64,000 nucleotides of DNA, from positions 2,418,001-2,482,000 of the forward strand of contig CM066293.1 in the NCBI GenBank assembly GCA_033816765.1. The letters run 5' to 3'. The translations under genes and the position numbers were made by a program. The notes beneath the pieces were generated by a model. It did not search any database, was not told the origin of the DNA, and saw only the letters and a program-made list of their open reading frames with translations. This document shows, in pieces, positions 40,346-50,235 of this stretch; the stretch's first letter is position 1, and every line of letters begins with the position of its first letter. The stretch is from Nothopassalora personata (lineage: Eukaryota > Ascomycota > Dothideomycetes > Mycosphaerellales > Mycosphaerellaceae).

Positions 40346-41367
40346 TCAGTTAATACAGTTGACCCTGTAGTTAGAGTCACTGACATCATTGTCCTGTGGA
40401 ACGATAACATCGACATTGGTCATCGATGGGGTAGTGAATCCCGAGTACCTAGCCTTCTCTTAGTCCTTTTGCAACCGCAGTATCCCAAGAAAAATCACAG
40501 GCAGCTTACACATCGTACAATGGGTACCAGAAGACCTGACCGCGTTGGTCGGCATCACATGGAATGTTGATGGAGATTCCCACAGTGTTGGAAGTCGACT
40601 GCTCCGAAGAGACTTCTGTACCGACAGAGGTAGAGAAGAACTCGAAGAAACTGGCCCCAACCTCGGTGCTCACGGAGACAGTGGTGGACGTTTCGTCAGT
40701 CTCAGAGATCGTGTACATGGAGCCGGAAGTAAGGCCACCTGTAATCTGGAATCCATCTCTTTCAACGCTGCGAGAGGAGGTAACGAGTGTGAATCCGGTG
40801 TCCTAAGAGAAAAGTTTAGAAGTATGGCGGTTCCATCACAGCGATGCTGAACTACATCTTGAGCCTGTCTAGGGATGACTTGAGCGGTAGAGCGGCGAGC
40901 TCTGCCCTTGACACGCTTCGACGAAGGCTCAAAATTCTCGTTATTCGTGACTTGCAGAACATATGTATTCTGGAACCCGTTCGCGCCTCCACCGGCTGGG
41001 TTACAGTTGATGTTGAGCAAGTCGTAGTCTCCTGCAACCGAGCTGTACTGCGTCTGAACGTCGGCACCGTTTGGGCACCAGGCAATTTTACAGTTCAGAG
41101 AATCGGGGTCCACCCCATCGGGCGCAGGGAGCGCAGTGCAGCTGGGGTAAAAGCCGTTGATATAGTCGCCCCTGGACCTGAGGGGTGCGTAGATGGCATC
41201 GCCTGCAGTTCATGCTTATGTTAGTGGCTTCCGGTGGCGAAGGTCAGCCGATGTTGCGTACAGTCGTCCCAGTCTGGCGACTGGTTACCATCGCAGGTCG
41301 CGATTTGTGCGACAACAGTGCTGGCGGAGGAAACGAGCCCAGCGAAGAGAGTGCTGATGTTCTTCAT
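40346..41367 (-). CDS. Secreted effector-like protein, four exons
   Basis: Exons (minus) 41367-41262, 41202-40856, 40802-40510 and 40448-40346; introns of 59, 53 and 61 nt with GT-AG ends, phases matching; 282 residues. Signal peptide MKNISTLFAGLVSSASTVVAQ. The mature protein has Cys pairs near the N-terminus (ATCDGNQSPDWDDC, NGFYPSCTALP, LNCKIAWCPNGAD), a basic RVKGRARR stretch that could be a protease site, then DTGFTLVTSSRSVERDGFQITGG, Ser/Thr-rich beta-type sequence, IPCDADQRGQVFWYPLYDV, and a last exon continuing YSGFTTPSMTNVDVIVPQ to NCIN. The repeated Thr/Ser strands before a CxxxxxGxVFWxPLY motif recall ascomycete secreted proteins annotated as effector-like (CELP0028-like); that name is from memory. 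Exon 4 is the least certain, since exon 3 also has a stop at 40506. Confidence 0.78.
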
Positions 41368-42845
41368 TGTGATGAAAATATGCGGGCTTAAGCAAGCTTG
41401 TGGCTGTCGAGATCGGTCGAAGTTGGCAGGATGTGATGAGGAGTGGTTATGATCTGTGTCCTGAGGGCTACCGCGATGCTTTTATACCCTTCTTGTGGCA
41501 CTTCACACTTGGATCATCGTCGATCCGTCAATCGTTGTCACCTCTGCCATGTTCTTACAGCGTCTTGTCACGGGCAGATCGAGCTATCGTTAGATGCTGT
41601 TGGCTTGGCTGCATAAGGGAGCGTGTTGGATAGTCCGGTTAACGGCGTCATGTTAACCTTCAGCAAGAGTGTTGCCACGTTGACTGGTGTGCTGCGAGCA
41701 CCCGCAATATGAATGATCATGGTCCATCCGAACGCACGGACAGGTCACCTGTGATTGCTTACTTCCTGATGCAGTATGGCCATGTCGCTGGAAGACGAGA
41801 TCGTCGTCTGACCCGTGTTACCATAGGCTGATCGGACTTGCGTCCTTCCATTGCGCGTCTTAGCCGCGGGCTTCGGATGCCGGTGATGAGTATAGGAGTG
41901 AGAGCGACTGAGTTTGATAGTGTGGATCCTGCACGCTACAATGGAGCAGCGGCAACAGGCCCTGGTGTCACATGTCGCGTGGGTGGAAATTTCACGCTTG
42001 ACCAGATCCCAGAACTTTGATTCATGGTAACCTGTGCAGACACGGATGTCAGTGATGCGGGATATGCTCAGTGCAATTCGTTCGAGCAGAGCACAGGACC
42101 TCTGCCCCTCCTCGCAAAGAAGATATGCATCATGAACAACCGGAATTAAGTTGCCCATTACGACGGATAACCATTGCCGAGCAATGCTTAGCACTCTGCT
42201 GTCCTGTAGATATTTCTTCTGCGGCATTTCTGATTAGCAGCTACTGCTGAAGTGAAGTCGGAGGATCGACATTTTGCTAACTGTTGATAGCAAGTATGTT
42301 GTTGGTTCGTCAGGCCCACGCGCTACGCAGCAGTTGCAGTGTTGTATCGGCGTCAGCCAAGGCGCCACGAGGTGGGGATTTCTCTACTCGCCAGGGCGCC
42401 TTGTGGGTGCTTAAAAGTGTATATGAAGGATTCTTGGCCGCAGGATCGTTGCCCGAACACTTGGTCAGCTGGTAGGCGTGGTTCCGCTGTGCCAGAGCCT
42501 CAAGCACCAGTCAAGGACTTTGTATGTCATGCTCGCCCACGGGACTTTGGGCAGAAGGTAGACCACTGATCCACCATGCAGCGCTGTGCGAACGATGCGA
42601 AATGCCGTTCAACAGCGCAACCGAGGTTGTGCAGAGACGTAAAGATAAACCACAATTGTATACCAGTAGGCCTGATCGGCGTCACACTTCTACAGAAGCA
42701 TGCACCACGAAGGTCGGTCTCGGGCCAGACTCAGTCGACCGAGTCCGCGCAGTCAATCTTGGGCTTGTGCTTACCTGTGCGATCCAGATTGTGTTCGGCA
42801 TTTGACATTATAGTTGGGTTCCTTGCAGGTTGTATGTGGCTGGTC
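41368..42845. other. Intergenic, no supported gene
   Basis: About 1.5 kb. The longest frame, 160 codons on the minus strand (41745-42227), has no motif I recognise and no clear start context. No repeat is seen. Confidence 0.4.
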
Positions 42846-45353
42846 TCAACGTGGTGGCCCGACCTTCTGATTGAAAAACTCCTCCAAACCCTCCACAACG
42901 CTTCCCAGAGCGCCTGAAGCCTTCGCATTTAAGCTTGTCTTGATCCAGCCTGGCAGCTTCATCTGTACACGACCATCAACGTACCTAGCGTCGAACAGCA
43001 GGATGCTTGCCCAGTCGTTTTTGTGTCTGATAGCCCTTCCAATCGCCTGGTTCACGCTTCTCATGCACACATTCTCTGCGTGCTCTCGACTCGCCTTGCC
43101 CTTGGGTTCTCCCCGAGCAGCAGCCTTCTCATCGAGGTACTGCATCTTCGCTTTCCACTCTGGCGTCTCCAGATTCGGGTACGGCAGACCGACGACTGTG
43201 ACGCAGCGACCAAGGTTGTCAGAGAAGTTGATGCCCTCTGACAACTTGCCTCCAATTACAGAAAAAAGAACGGCGCCGCGGACGTCGTTTGTTATCGCTT
43301 CGCTGTATGCTCTTAATGTGTCTTCTGCAGATTGCGTTCGACTGTCCAAGAACAATGCCTTAACAGATTCAAACTCCGACGTGATCTTTCGGCCCTTCCA
43401 GATGCTCCAGACCTTCTCGAGGTAGCCGTAGCTTGGAAAGAACACAACCATGCCACCTTTGATCTTGGGCGCGATCTGCAGCAGAGCATGGCCCAGACGC
43501 ACAGCACTCGCATCATTGCGGGTTCTGAAGCTGAAATCGATTCGTCCATCTTTGTCAGAAGATATCGCACGAACGAGAAGACTGCTTGGTGGTATGAGAT
43601 GGGCGCAGGAGAATGTCTGTATCGAGTCAAGGTACGGAAACAATTGCTGTCTGTAGTCTTCCATGGGTGACATCGTGCCTCCGGCCAAGATCACCGCACG
43701 CGCATCCTCGACAATCTCGCGGAAGTGCTCAGACGGGTCCAGCAACAGATACTGAAGGGTGAAAGTATCTTCTGCCGTTGACCACAGAAGGCGTCCCTCT
43801 CGAGATGGGTTCATCAGCGCGAGCAAAAAGTTTTGTACGTGCGTGAGCGTTGGCACATCAATTGCCTCGTCGCGACCGTTCGACTTGGTCCGGCTTCGAT
43901 TCTTCTCTGCTTCGCCGTTCGCCAAGAACGTGATGTAGCCTTCCACCTTTCGAGCTAGCTTACTCTCGTTGATGTAGCGCACCAGCTTCGCCAAGTTGAT
44001 CTGGTCGACTCCCTTTCCAGTTAGAAGCGCACTTGAGGAAGTGGTACCGCCATTGACATCGCCCTCCTTCATTCTGATCGCAAATTGAAGCAAAGCGTCT
44101 ACCACCCGCACAACCTGGGTGACATAGATTCTGTTGCTACCTTTGAGACGATTACGAAACTTCTGTAGATACGTGATCAGAGCATGCTTTGCTCGCTTGA
44201 GCTGCAGATCTGACACCTGCGCCGAGTACGTGCTCTCAATAGCACTTGTTAGGTTGTGCGCTTCGTCGATCACTACGACTTGTCCCTTGACCGATATACC
44301 TAGCGCCTCTCGTGCGGACTTCTGCAGAAGCAAAGGATACGGTAGGGTGACGATTTCAGCTGGTCCAATGGCTGGCCGTGAAGCGTAGTATGGGCAGATC
44401 TCACGCTTTGCGCCAAGTTGAGCCAGATCCTCGATGTCCCGAATCTTGGCTAGCGCATGGTCACGGAACTCTAGCACTTGAGCTTCGTTATCCTTGGTCG
44501 GCAGAAACGGGCACTTCTTGTCCACTGTCTTGGCTTGCTGGAGCTCAATACAGCGCTCATTGACTGCAATTTGACTGGAGAGTTTGTTGACCTTGGGATT
44601 GATGCATAGATTCTTGCGGGACCCAAGAGTTAAGTGCTTCAGCTCTTCGAAGGACTCCTCGCCATCAGCTTGAACGTCCGTGTTCTCTGGAGGAAGACCC
44701 GGTGGCATCTTGACTCTCTGGAGCTCACCCACGAATTGCGACAGCTGGGAATGTGTTCTCGAGCAAAAGAAGATCTTGAGCTCATCGAAATCCTCTTCCG
44801 AGCGCGGCCGTTCGGTGGGCATTGGTAGCATGCCCATCTTCTGCATCATTCTGGTCGTTTCTGCCGAGTACTGCGGCTGGTCGGTGGAATATCCTTCCTG
44901 ATCACTATCATAGTCATCCAGTATAAATTGATCTTCATCGTCGTCTGTTGCCTTGTCCTCACTGGATTGTTTTTGCTTCTTGAAAGCCAGCGTATCCTTC
45001 GCTTGTCGTTCCTTGAGCTTCTTCTCACGCTCGCGAATCGCAGACAGACGCTGTTCAAACTCGGCCCTCATTTCGCGGACTTCGCGTGTTCGAGCTTCTC
45101 TGTGTGCCTCGATCATCCATTCTGGGTCATCATCGTCCACCTCAATGGTGGCGAGGGCTTCGTCAAACGTCTTTCGTTTGTGTTCACGGAGCCAGGTTAA
45201 CGAGGCGCATAGCAAGCTCAAAGACTTCCCAGTTCCTGTCGGAGATTCAAAAACGCCAACCTTGCCTTGCTCTATACATTCGTACATCGCGTTCATGAAG
45301 TCGAGCTGTATGGAGTAAGGCTGAAACGGGTGGTGGAAGCTCTTGACCGCCAT
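42846..45353 (-). CDS. CHL1: ATP-dependent DNA helicase CHL1 (DDX11 family)
   Basis: Superfamily 2 iron-sulfur helicase of the XPD/FANCJ group; in yeast it acts with Ctf4 in sister-chromatid cohesion. 835 residues from MAVKSFHHPFQPYSIQLDFM; the frame is open 69 codons further up, but this ATG (GCAAAGATGG) matches the family start. Motifs: Q-like HPFQPYSIQ; Walker A SPTGTGKSLSLL; four Fe-S cysteines in NLCINPKV, NERCIELQ, KKCPFL and EICPYYASR; DEAH box VVIDEAHNL; GGTMSPMEDYRQQ; VVFFPSYGYLEKVW; GGKLSEGINFSDNLGR; motif VI QAIGRAIRHKNDWA. No intron. All key residues are present. Confidence 0.95.
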   Translation of the reverse strand: MAVKSFHHPFQPYSIQLDFMNAMYECIEQGKVGVFESPTGTGKSLSLLCASLTWLREHKRKTFDEALATIEVDDDDPEWMIEAHREARTREVREMRAEFEQRLSAIREREKKLKERQAKDTLAFKKQKQSSEDKATDDDEDQFILDDYDSDQEGYSTDQPQYSAETTRMMQKMGMLPMPTERPRSEEDFDELKIFFCSRTHSQLSQFVGELQRVKMPPGLPPENTDVQADGEESFEELKHLTLGSRKNLCINPKVNKLSSQIAVNERCIELQQAKTVDKKCPFLPTKDNEAQVLEFRDHALAKIRDIEDLAQLGAKREICPYYASRPAIGPAEIVTLPYPLLLQKSAREALGISVKGQVVVIDEAHNLTSAIESTYSAQVSDLQLKRAKHALITYLQKFRNRLKGSNRIYVTQVVRVVDALLQFAIRMKEGDVNGGTTSSSALLTGKGVDQINLAKLVRYINESKLARKVEGYITFLANGEAEKNRSRTKSNGRDEAIDVPTLTHVQNFLLALMNPSREGRLLWSTAEDTFTLQYLLLDPSEHFREIVEDARAVILAGGTMSPMEDYRQQLFPYLDSIQTFSCAHLIPPSSLLVRAISSDKDGRIDFSFRTRNDASAVRLGHALLQIAPKIKGGMVVFFPSYGYLEKVWSIWKGRKITSEFESVKALFLDSRTQSAEDTLRAYSEAITNDVRGAVLFSVIGGKLSEGINFSDNLGRCVTVVGLPYPNLETPEWKAKMQYLDEKAAARGEPKGKASREHAENVCMRSVNQAIGRAIRHKNDWASILLFDARYVDGRVQMKLPGWIKTSLNAKASGALGSVVEGLEEFFNQKVGPPR

Positions 45354-45572
45354 CTTTGCACTGATCTTGCCCTTTGCCTGTCTGGCGATTACCACCTCGG
45401 CCAGCTCGTGCGTTCTAAACTGTGTGAGAGATGAAGTGTTGCGGTGCTGCGTTGAAGGTCGCAGTCTAATTAGCAAAGTTTCGAGGTAAGCCGGGACGCG
45501 TATCCCAGTTCTCGCGCTAGTACGCGTCAAAAGCGTGCTTTGTGGTCGACTCTTCCACAAACAAGTGAATGT

Positions 45573-46420
45573 TCAACGATGCTTGCCTTTGCGATACCGC
45601 GTCGAGTCGTTCACTTTGGCCTGCTGAGAAGTCGACTTGCCATCAATGACCCATGTGTCGGTGATCTCTTTCGTCTCAAGCACCTTCCTCTCTTTGGTCT
45701 TGGCGTCCTTAATTCGCCTGATGTAGCCCATATAGATTGCCACCTCGGCGACTGCCACGACAGTACTGCTTGAGAAGGACAAGCCTAGTCGTGCAGGCAC
45801 GGTCCATCGTCGGGCTGCCATCCACACCGCAACGCTGGTACAGACAATGGAGATCAGAACGTTGATGATCAAGATCATTTGTCGGTTGACTTCTGCGTAG
45901 GTCACATCATCAACATCGTCTGATGCATTGTGGCCAATGTTAATGCCAGAGCCGAAAGATGTGCCATCGTTGAGGAAGCGTTGGCTGAAAGTTTCTGCAG
46001 GCCGAGGTGGATTGATCATGCGTTCGTATTGACGCTGTTCCTCTTGCTCACGCAACTTTTGCATCAAGGCTTTGTATTGAGGCGTCTAGCGTTGTCAGTG
46101 CTGATACGCGAAATAGGGGTGGTGAAATGTCTCACATGCTCTGTCTTTGAGGGAGGCGGAGGCTGATAGACGGTCGCTCCTTTCAGCAAGGCGTCCAGAC
46201 GCCACTGCTTTGTGGCATCGACACCTGAATCTCTGCTTTGCGTGAGGTATCTTGAAACCTCAACGATTTCGTGATGCTCGATTGGGCTGCCTACAGCTGC
46301 GTTGTTGAGACGCTCAGAGCTACCAGCGTCACGAGTCGTATCGCCTTCATCGACCACTCTACGGTACTCTTCGATGGCAGCTTTGGCGGCAGGCGTCACC
46401 GTCAGAAGCACCATCATCAT
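45573..46420 (-). CDS. VMA12: V-ATPase assembly factor Vma12 (ER membrane)
   Basis: ER membrane chaperone for assembly of the V0 sector. Two exons, 46420-46136 and 46085-45573, intron 50 nt (GTGAGA...GCTAG), 265 residues. The start is taken at MMMVLLTVTPAAKAAI because fungal homologues begin MVLLT(I/V)TP; an in-frame ATG at 46474 would add 18 residues. Family marks: EIVEVSRYL, LLKGATVYQPPPPSK just before the splice, TPQYKALMQKLREQEEQRQYERM after it, TYAEVNRQ, then two membrane helices (MILIINVLISIVCTSVAVWMA and LGLSFSSSTVVAVAEVAIYM) separated by WTVPARLG. C-terminal tail cytosolic and basic. Divergent from COQ1. Confidence 0.9.
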
Positions 46421-46671
46421 AAAGTGTCGAAGAGTGAAAGATGGAAATCGGAGCCTTACCTTCGTACCTTGCATAATTGCTGACTAACTAGAGCCTCTCG
46501 GATGTAGCGCCGACCCTTGTCTAGTTAAGTTCTATGAGACTATGACATTCTCGCTAGCGGCAAGCTCGTGAAATGTAGCGAACACAACTTACCTCTCTCC
46601 CGGCCACCACCGATAACGTATACAGCAATATCCACGGAGGTTCCCGGCTGGAGAGCACGCTCGTTGCGATT
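46421..46671. promoter_or_regulatory. Shared divergent promoter region VMA12 / COQ1
   Basis: Only about 250 bp separate the two starts, so both promoters must lie here or overlap. No clear TATA box is seen. Confidence 0.5.
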
Positions 46672-48131
46672 TTGTCATCAGCATTGCGCCGTACTGGACT
46701 CGATTTGATGCCTAGACCCGCGATAGCACCATCGCGTGCTCTGCTAGAAACCGTTGAATCCATCTCTCAACTCCCACCTCGACCTCGAATCATAACTTCG
46801 CGATGCCCCGAATGCTTTAGACCCGTATCATACAGGAGCTTCCACAATAGCAGGCGGAAAAGCTACCATGGATCACCAAGCAGGAACCAATCCGCAGTGG
46901 CGGCAGCAGTCTTCAAGGCGAAGGAGATGTTTAGTGCTGCTCCGCTGCCGCCAATGGGTTTCAAGGACCCATTGACCAGTGTCGCGAAAGAGATGAAGTT
47001 CATGACGGGAAACATACGGCATCTACTGGGGTCGGGTCATCCAATGCTGGACACAGTCTCAAAATACTATACACAATCTGAGGGCAAATACGTGAGGCCA
47101 ATGCTTGTGCTCTTGATGTCGCAAGCCACTGCTCTGCTGCCGAAACGCCCGCGATCGGCAGCCAGCATACAGGAAGCAATAGACACGCCGATAGCATCAC
47201 CCACCGTGCTGAACGATACCAACCCAGACTCTCCACTGAGTGCGCCTGCTGTTGAGAATGGAGAATACGGCAACGATACCTCAATTCTGCCTTCACAGCG
47301 ACGACTGGCCGAGATCACGGAGCTGATCCACACCGCCTCGCTCTTGCACGACGATGTCATCGACCACTCGACCTCGCGACGAAACAATCCGTCTGCGAAC
47401 ATTGAGTTTGGAAACAAAATGGCCGTTTTGGCGGGAGACTTCCTGCTTGGAAGAGCTTCAGTAGCATTGGCACGGCTCCGAGATCCGGAAGTGACCGAGC
47501 TGCTGGCAACGGTCATCGCCAACCTTGTCGAAGGAGAATTCATGCAGCTAAAGAATACCGCTTTAGACGAGAAGCACCCTGTGTGGAGCGAAGACACAAT
47601 TAGCTACTACCTGCAAAAGACGTACTTGAAGTCAGCGAGTCTGATCAGCAAGTCGTGCAGAGCTGCTGCGCTGCTAGGCGAGCATCCAGCTGAGGTCGTG
47701 GAGGCTGCTTACCAGTATGGCAAGAACCTGGGCCTAGCGTTCCAGCTTGTTGACGACATGCTTGACTACACAGTCAGTGGAGCAGAGCTTGGCAAGCCAG
47801 CCGGTGCGGATCTTGAGCTCGGACTGGCAACAGCACCGCTGTTGTTTGCTTGGAGAGACAACATAGAGCTTGGTACCCTGGTTGGCCGGAAATTCGCGGC
47901 GGAGGGCGATGTGCAGAGGGTAAGTCATGCTGGGATTTCGTTTGCCAAGCAGTACTGACAATCGTTCAGGCACGAGAGCTGGTCATTCAAAGCAACGGCA
48001 TTGAGCAGACGCGTGCCCTTGCACAAGACTACGTCGACAAAGCCGCCCGGGCAATCTCAGGCTTTCCGGAGAGTGAAGCCAAGGTTGGCTTGATCGATAT
48101 GTGCTCGAAGGTCATGAGCCGCAGGAAGTGA
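46672..48131 (+). CDS. COQ1: Mitochondrial polyprenyl diphosphate synthase (ubiquinone side chain)
   Basis: Makes the long polyprenyl chain of ubiquinone by adding isopentenyl diphosphate units. Exons 46672-47919 and 47970-48131, intron 50 nt (GTAAGT...TTCAG), phase 0; 469 residues. The first 60 or so residues are Arg/Ser-rich with few acids, fitting a mitochondrial presequence. Motifs: GKYVRPMLVLL; first Asp-rich motif SLLHDDVIDHSTSRR; GNKMAVLAGDFLLGRAS; NLVEGEFMQLKN; KTYLKSASL; second Asp-rich motif AFQLVDDMLDYT; GKPAGADLELGLATAPLL. The C-terminal exon (ARELVIQSNGIEQTRALAQ) ends SKVMSRRK. A family-typical insert follows ALLPKRPRS. Confidence 0.95.
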
Positions 48132-48471
48132 GCTTCGGCATACTGCTTTGCTGTTTTCGCGCAATCAGCGACTCCATGGTGACATGCTTCATGAGCCAGG
48201 CGTTTCAGGGCGAATAGAGGCCATCTCAGCCACTGTGTAGACCACCGTGTATATATAATCCATCTCCGTGTGGTTCTGTATGAGCACTGTACTCTCAACT
48301 GTCCTAGCCGTATGCTGATGGTTAGCTGTACTAAAATAGCATGATGTCCCCACGTGGCCCACCATTCCTGCTTCCGTAGTCACATTTTGCGAGGCCGCAA
48401 TGGTTTGTTCACTCCCTTTGAGCAGGACTGGGAATATGACCTTACGACATTGATGATACCATGATACTGAG
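48132..48471. other. Intergenic
   Basis: About 340 bp between COQ1 and the ankyrin gene; nothing recognised apart from a possible unseen first exon of the latter. Confidence 0.4.
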
Positions 48472-49395
48472 ATGTACGCTACCTGTAGCCGCTATCGTCA
48501 CGTCTGTCTACTGACCAACACCAGGATACACGAAACACGCCGGTTGAGGCGCGCTATCCTTCTCAACGACGTGCTGCTGGTCAAGCGAATAATACGGAAC
48601 CACCCAAATGTGATCGCCAACCCAGATTTCGAAAACAAATCCAACACGTCCCTCCACCTCGCCGCCGCGAATGGCTTTACGGACATCGTGCTCCTCCTCT
48701 CCGATGCGGGCCATGACTACCATGAGATCAGTCGCAATGCAGACCACAACACGCCTTTGATGCTCGCAGCTCATAACGGACACTACGAGGTTGGCACAGT
48801 ACTCGCGAAGAGATATTCTAGATGCATTCCGTACGCCAACAAGCGGGGGATTGATGCTCTGGCAATGGCAGCACAACACCCCAACTCGACTGCTTTGATC
48901 CCGATTCTGCTGCAACATCCTATTTATCCTGCTAGTCCGCATGTAAGAGATGTGGATGGGAATACTCCATTGCACCACGCGAGCGCCGCAGGGTCGCTAA
49001 AGGCACTGCGGATCCTGCTTGCTGCCGGCGCCAACCCTCTTGCGAAGAACAACTACGACTGGACCCCGCTTGCTTATTCGCAAACCGTTGCGGCCGAGGT
49101 GTACTTCAAGAATTTGGTCAGTGAGTTTGAGAGGAGGAAGGTGGAAGGCGCAAAACAAAGCGAGGAGATGCAACGGCAAAGAGCAGCGGGAGTGCGACTT
49201 GTTGGCGATGATGGTGAGACTATGATGCCTGGTGATGCTGATGAAGAGGATATTGCGATCGAAGATGCGCTCAAAAGACACTGGAGTCCCGTCGAGAGGA
49301 AGAGGCCCATGACGCCGGGAGGTGTCAGGCACGAATGGGGTAGCCCACCACTGGGCATCGCCCACATCAGGACAACATCGAGCAGTGGGGACTGA
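48472..49395 (+). CDS. Ankyrin-repeat protein, probably TORC2 subunit AVO2-like
   Basis: 307 residues in one frame. Ankyrin repeats occupy residues about 20-215: RLRRAILLNDVLLVKRIIR, NTSLHLAAANGFTDIVLLL, NTPLMLAAHNGHYEVGTVL, DALAMAAQHPNSTALIPIL, GNTPLHHASAAGSLKALRILL and WTPLAYS. Then comes AAEVYFKNLVSEFERRKVEGA, a charged helix, and a tail with VERKRPMTPGG. The order and the AEVYFKNLVSEFE helix match ascomycete proteins annotated as AVO2, a non-essential TOR complex 2 subunit at the plasma membrane; that assignment is from memory. The first about 17 residues (MYATCSRYRH...) are unlike the family, and a CAG acceptor directly before IHETRRLRR suggests an upstream first exon that I could not place. 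Confidence 0.8.
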   Translation: MYATCSRYRHVCLLTNTRIHETRRLRRAILLNDVLLVKRIIRNHPNVIANPDFENKSNTSLHLAAANGFTDIVLLLSDAGHDYHEISRNADHNTPLMLAAHNGHYEVGTVLAKRYSRCIPYANKRGIDALAMAAQHPNSTALIPILLQHPIYPASPHVRDVDGNTPLHHASAAGSLKALRILLAAGANPLAKNNYDWTPLAYSQTVAAEVYFKNLVSEFERRKVEGAKQSEEMQRQRAAGVRLVGDDGETMMPGDADEEDIAIEDALKRHWSPVERKRPMTPGGVRHEWGSPPLGIAHIRTTSSSGD

Positions 49396-49819
49396 TTGAA
49401 TACTACGGGATAGGTCATATCTGCTGGTGTTGTACGCCTGGTATTGCGTATCTAACAGCTACTCAAAAGTATGCGCCGGCGGCTCGGTGCAAGCTGCGAA
49501 AATGCTTATTCCATCGAGAGCACGACAACTTCATTCTTGGCCTTTGCAGAGTCGAGGAGAGAAGTGGGCAGTCGTCGTGTCTTACAGGTACATGATCATT
49601 GTTGGGACATGATCTTGACGGGAGCCCAGATCTTGACGGGAGCCCAGATCTTGACGGGAGCCCAGATCTTGACGGGAGCCCACGCAACATGCCATTCCAA
49701 GAAGAATTCCTGGAATACGTGGTACATTCTAGCACATCTGTCAAACGAGACCGCGAACTCGCGCGCGGAGCTCGCCTGTTCGCGCGCGTTTGGGCCAGAA
49801 GTCCTACAAGCAGGCGCAA
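49396..49819. other. Intergenic with an 18-bp tandem repeat
   Basis: Four perfect 18-bp units (GATCTTGACGGGAGCCCA) occupy 49611-49682. Flanks are unique. No gene supported. Confidence 0.7.
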
Positions 49820-50120
49820 CTATCGAGTGCGGAAGCCCAAGAGAGGGCCATCTTGCAGCGGCAGCAGTTGAGGCTGAGCAAAAGCCTTCCCTGTATTCTT
49901 GAGCCCCATGAGCGAAGCAATATCGCGGGAGAGCTGGCGAGTGATGGGAGAGTGGTAGATAACATCGAGAGGAATGGGTCTGAATTCGAAGCAGTATATG
50001 TATGGATGTGGCTCATTGGAGTCGGGCTTGGGGGGACCAAGGATAGATGTGGACCACAGTCCACAGCACGCTCGCAACGATCAATCTTACCTGGGTTGCC
50101 TTCATGACATTGCCATATAG
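49820..50120 (-). CDS. Hypothetical protein, C-terminal exons of an unplaced gene
   Basis: Two minus-strand segments join in phase over a 64-nt intron (donor GTAAGA at 50090, acceptor CCCAAG ending 50027): an exon ending SLYGNVMKATQ and an exon 50026-49820 reading PDSNEPHPYIYCFEFRPIPL, then SPITRQLSRDIASLMGLKN, then a C-terminus ending LLPLQDGPLLGFRTR. The amino-acid pattern looks like a real protein end. The upstream frame stays open to about 50235 (RPKVIVRVIAELRSNLYTSK) with only one in-frame ATG, in GNVMKATQ at about 50105. Start and function are unknown. It could be a gene fragment. Confidence 0.35.
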
Positions 50121-50235
50121 AGATTGAGTCACGTGTCGCGGCGTCGCGTTCGGCTTGCTCGTGTACAAATTGCTCCGCAGTTCTGCGATAACTCGCACGA
50201 TCACCTTTGGCCGACATGGCGTTTCTCGCTACGTT

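Noticed and set aside
41745..42227. 160-codon minus-strand frame
   Set aside because: No motif, poor start context, high Cys/His/Ser typical of random frames; not reported as a gene.
49611..49682. Possible CRISPR-like array
   Set aside because: Units are directly adjacent with no spacers, and the genome is eukaryotic.
49599..49871. Frame with DLDGSP repeats
   Set aside because: The repeats come from the 18-bp tandem DNA repeat; there is no start context, motif or homologous flank.
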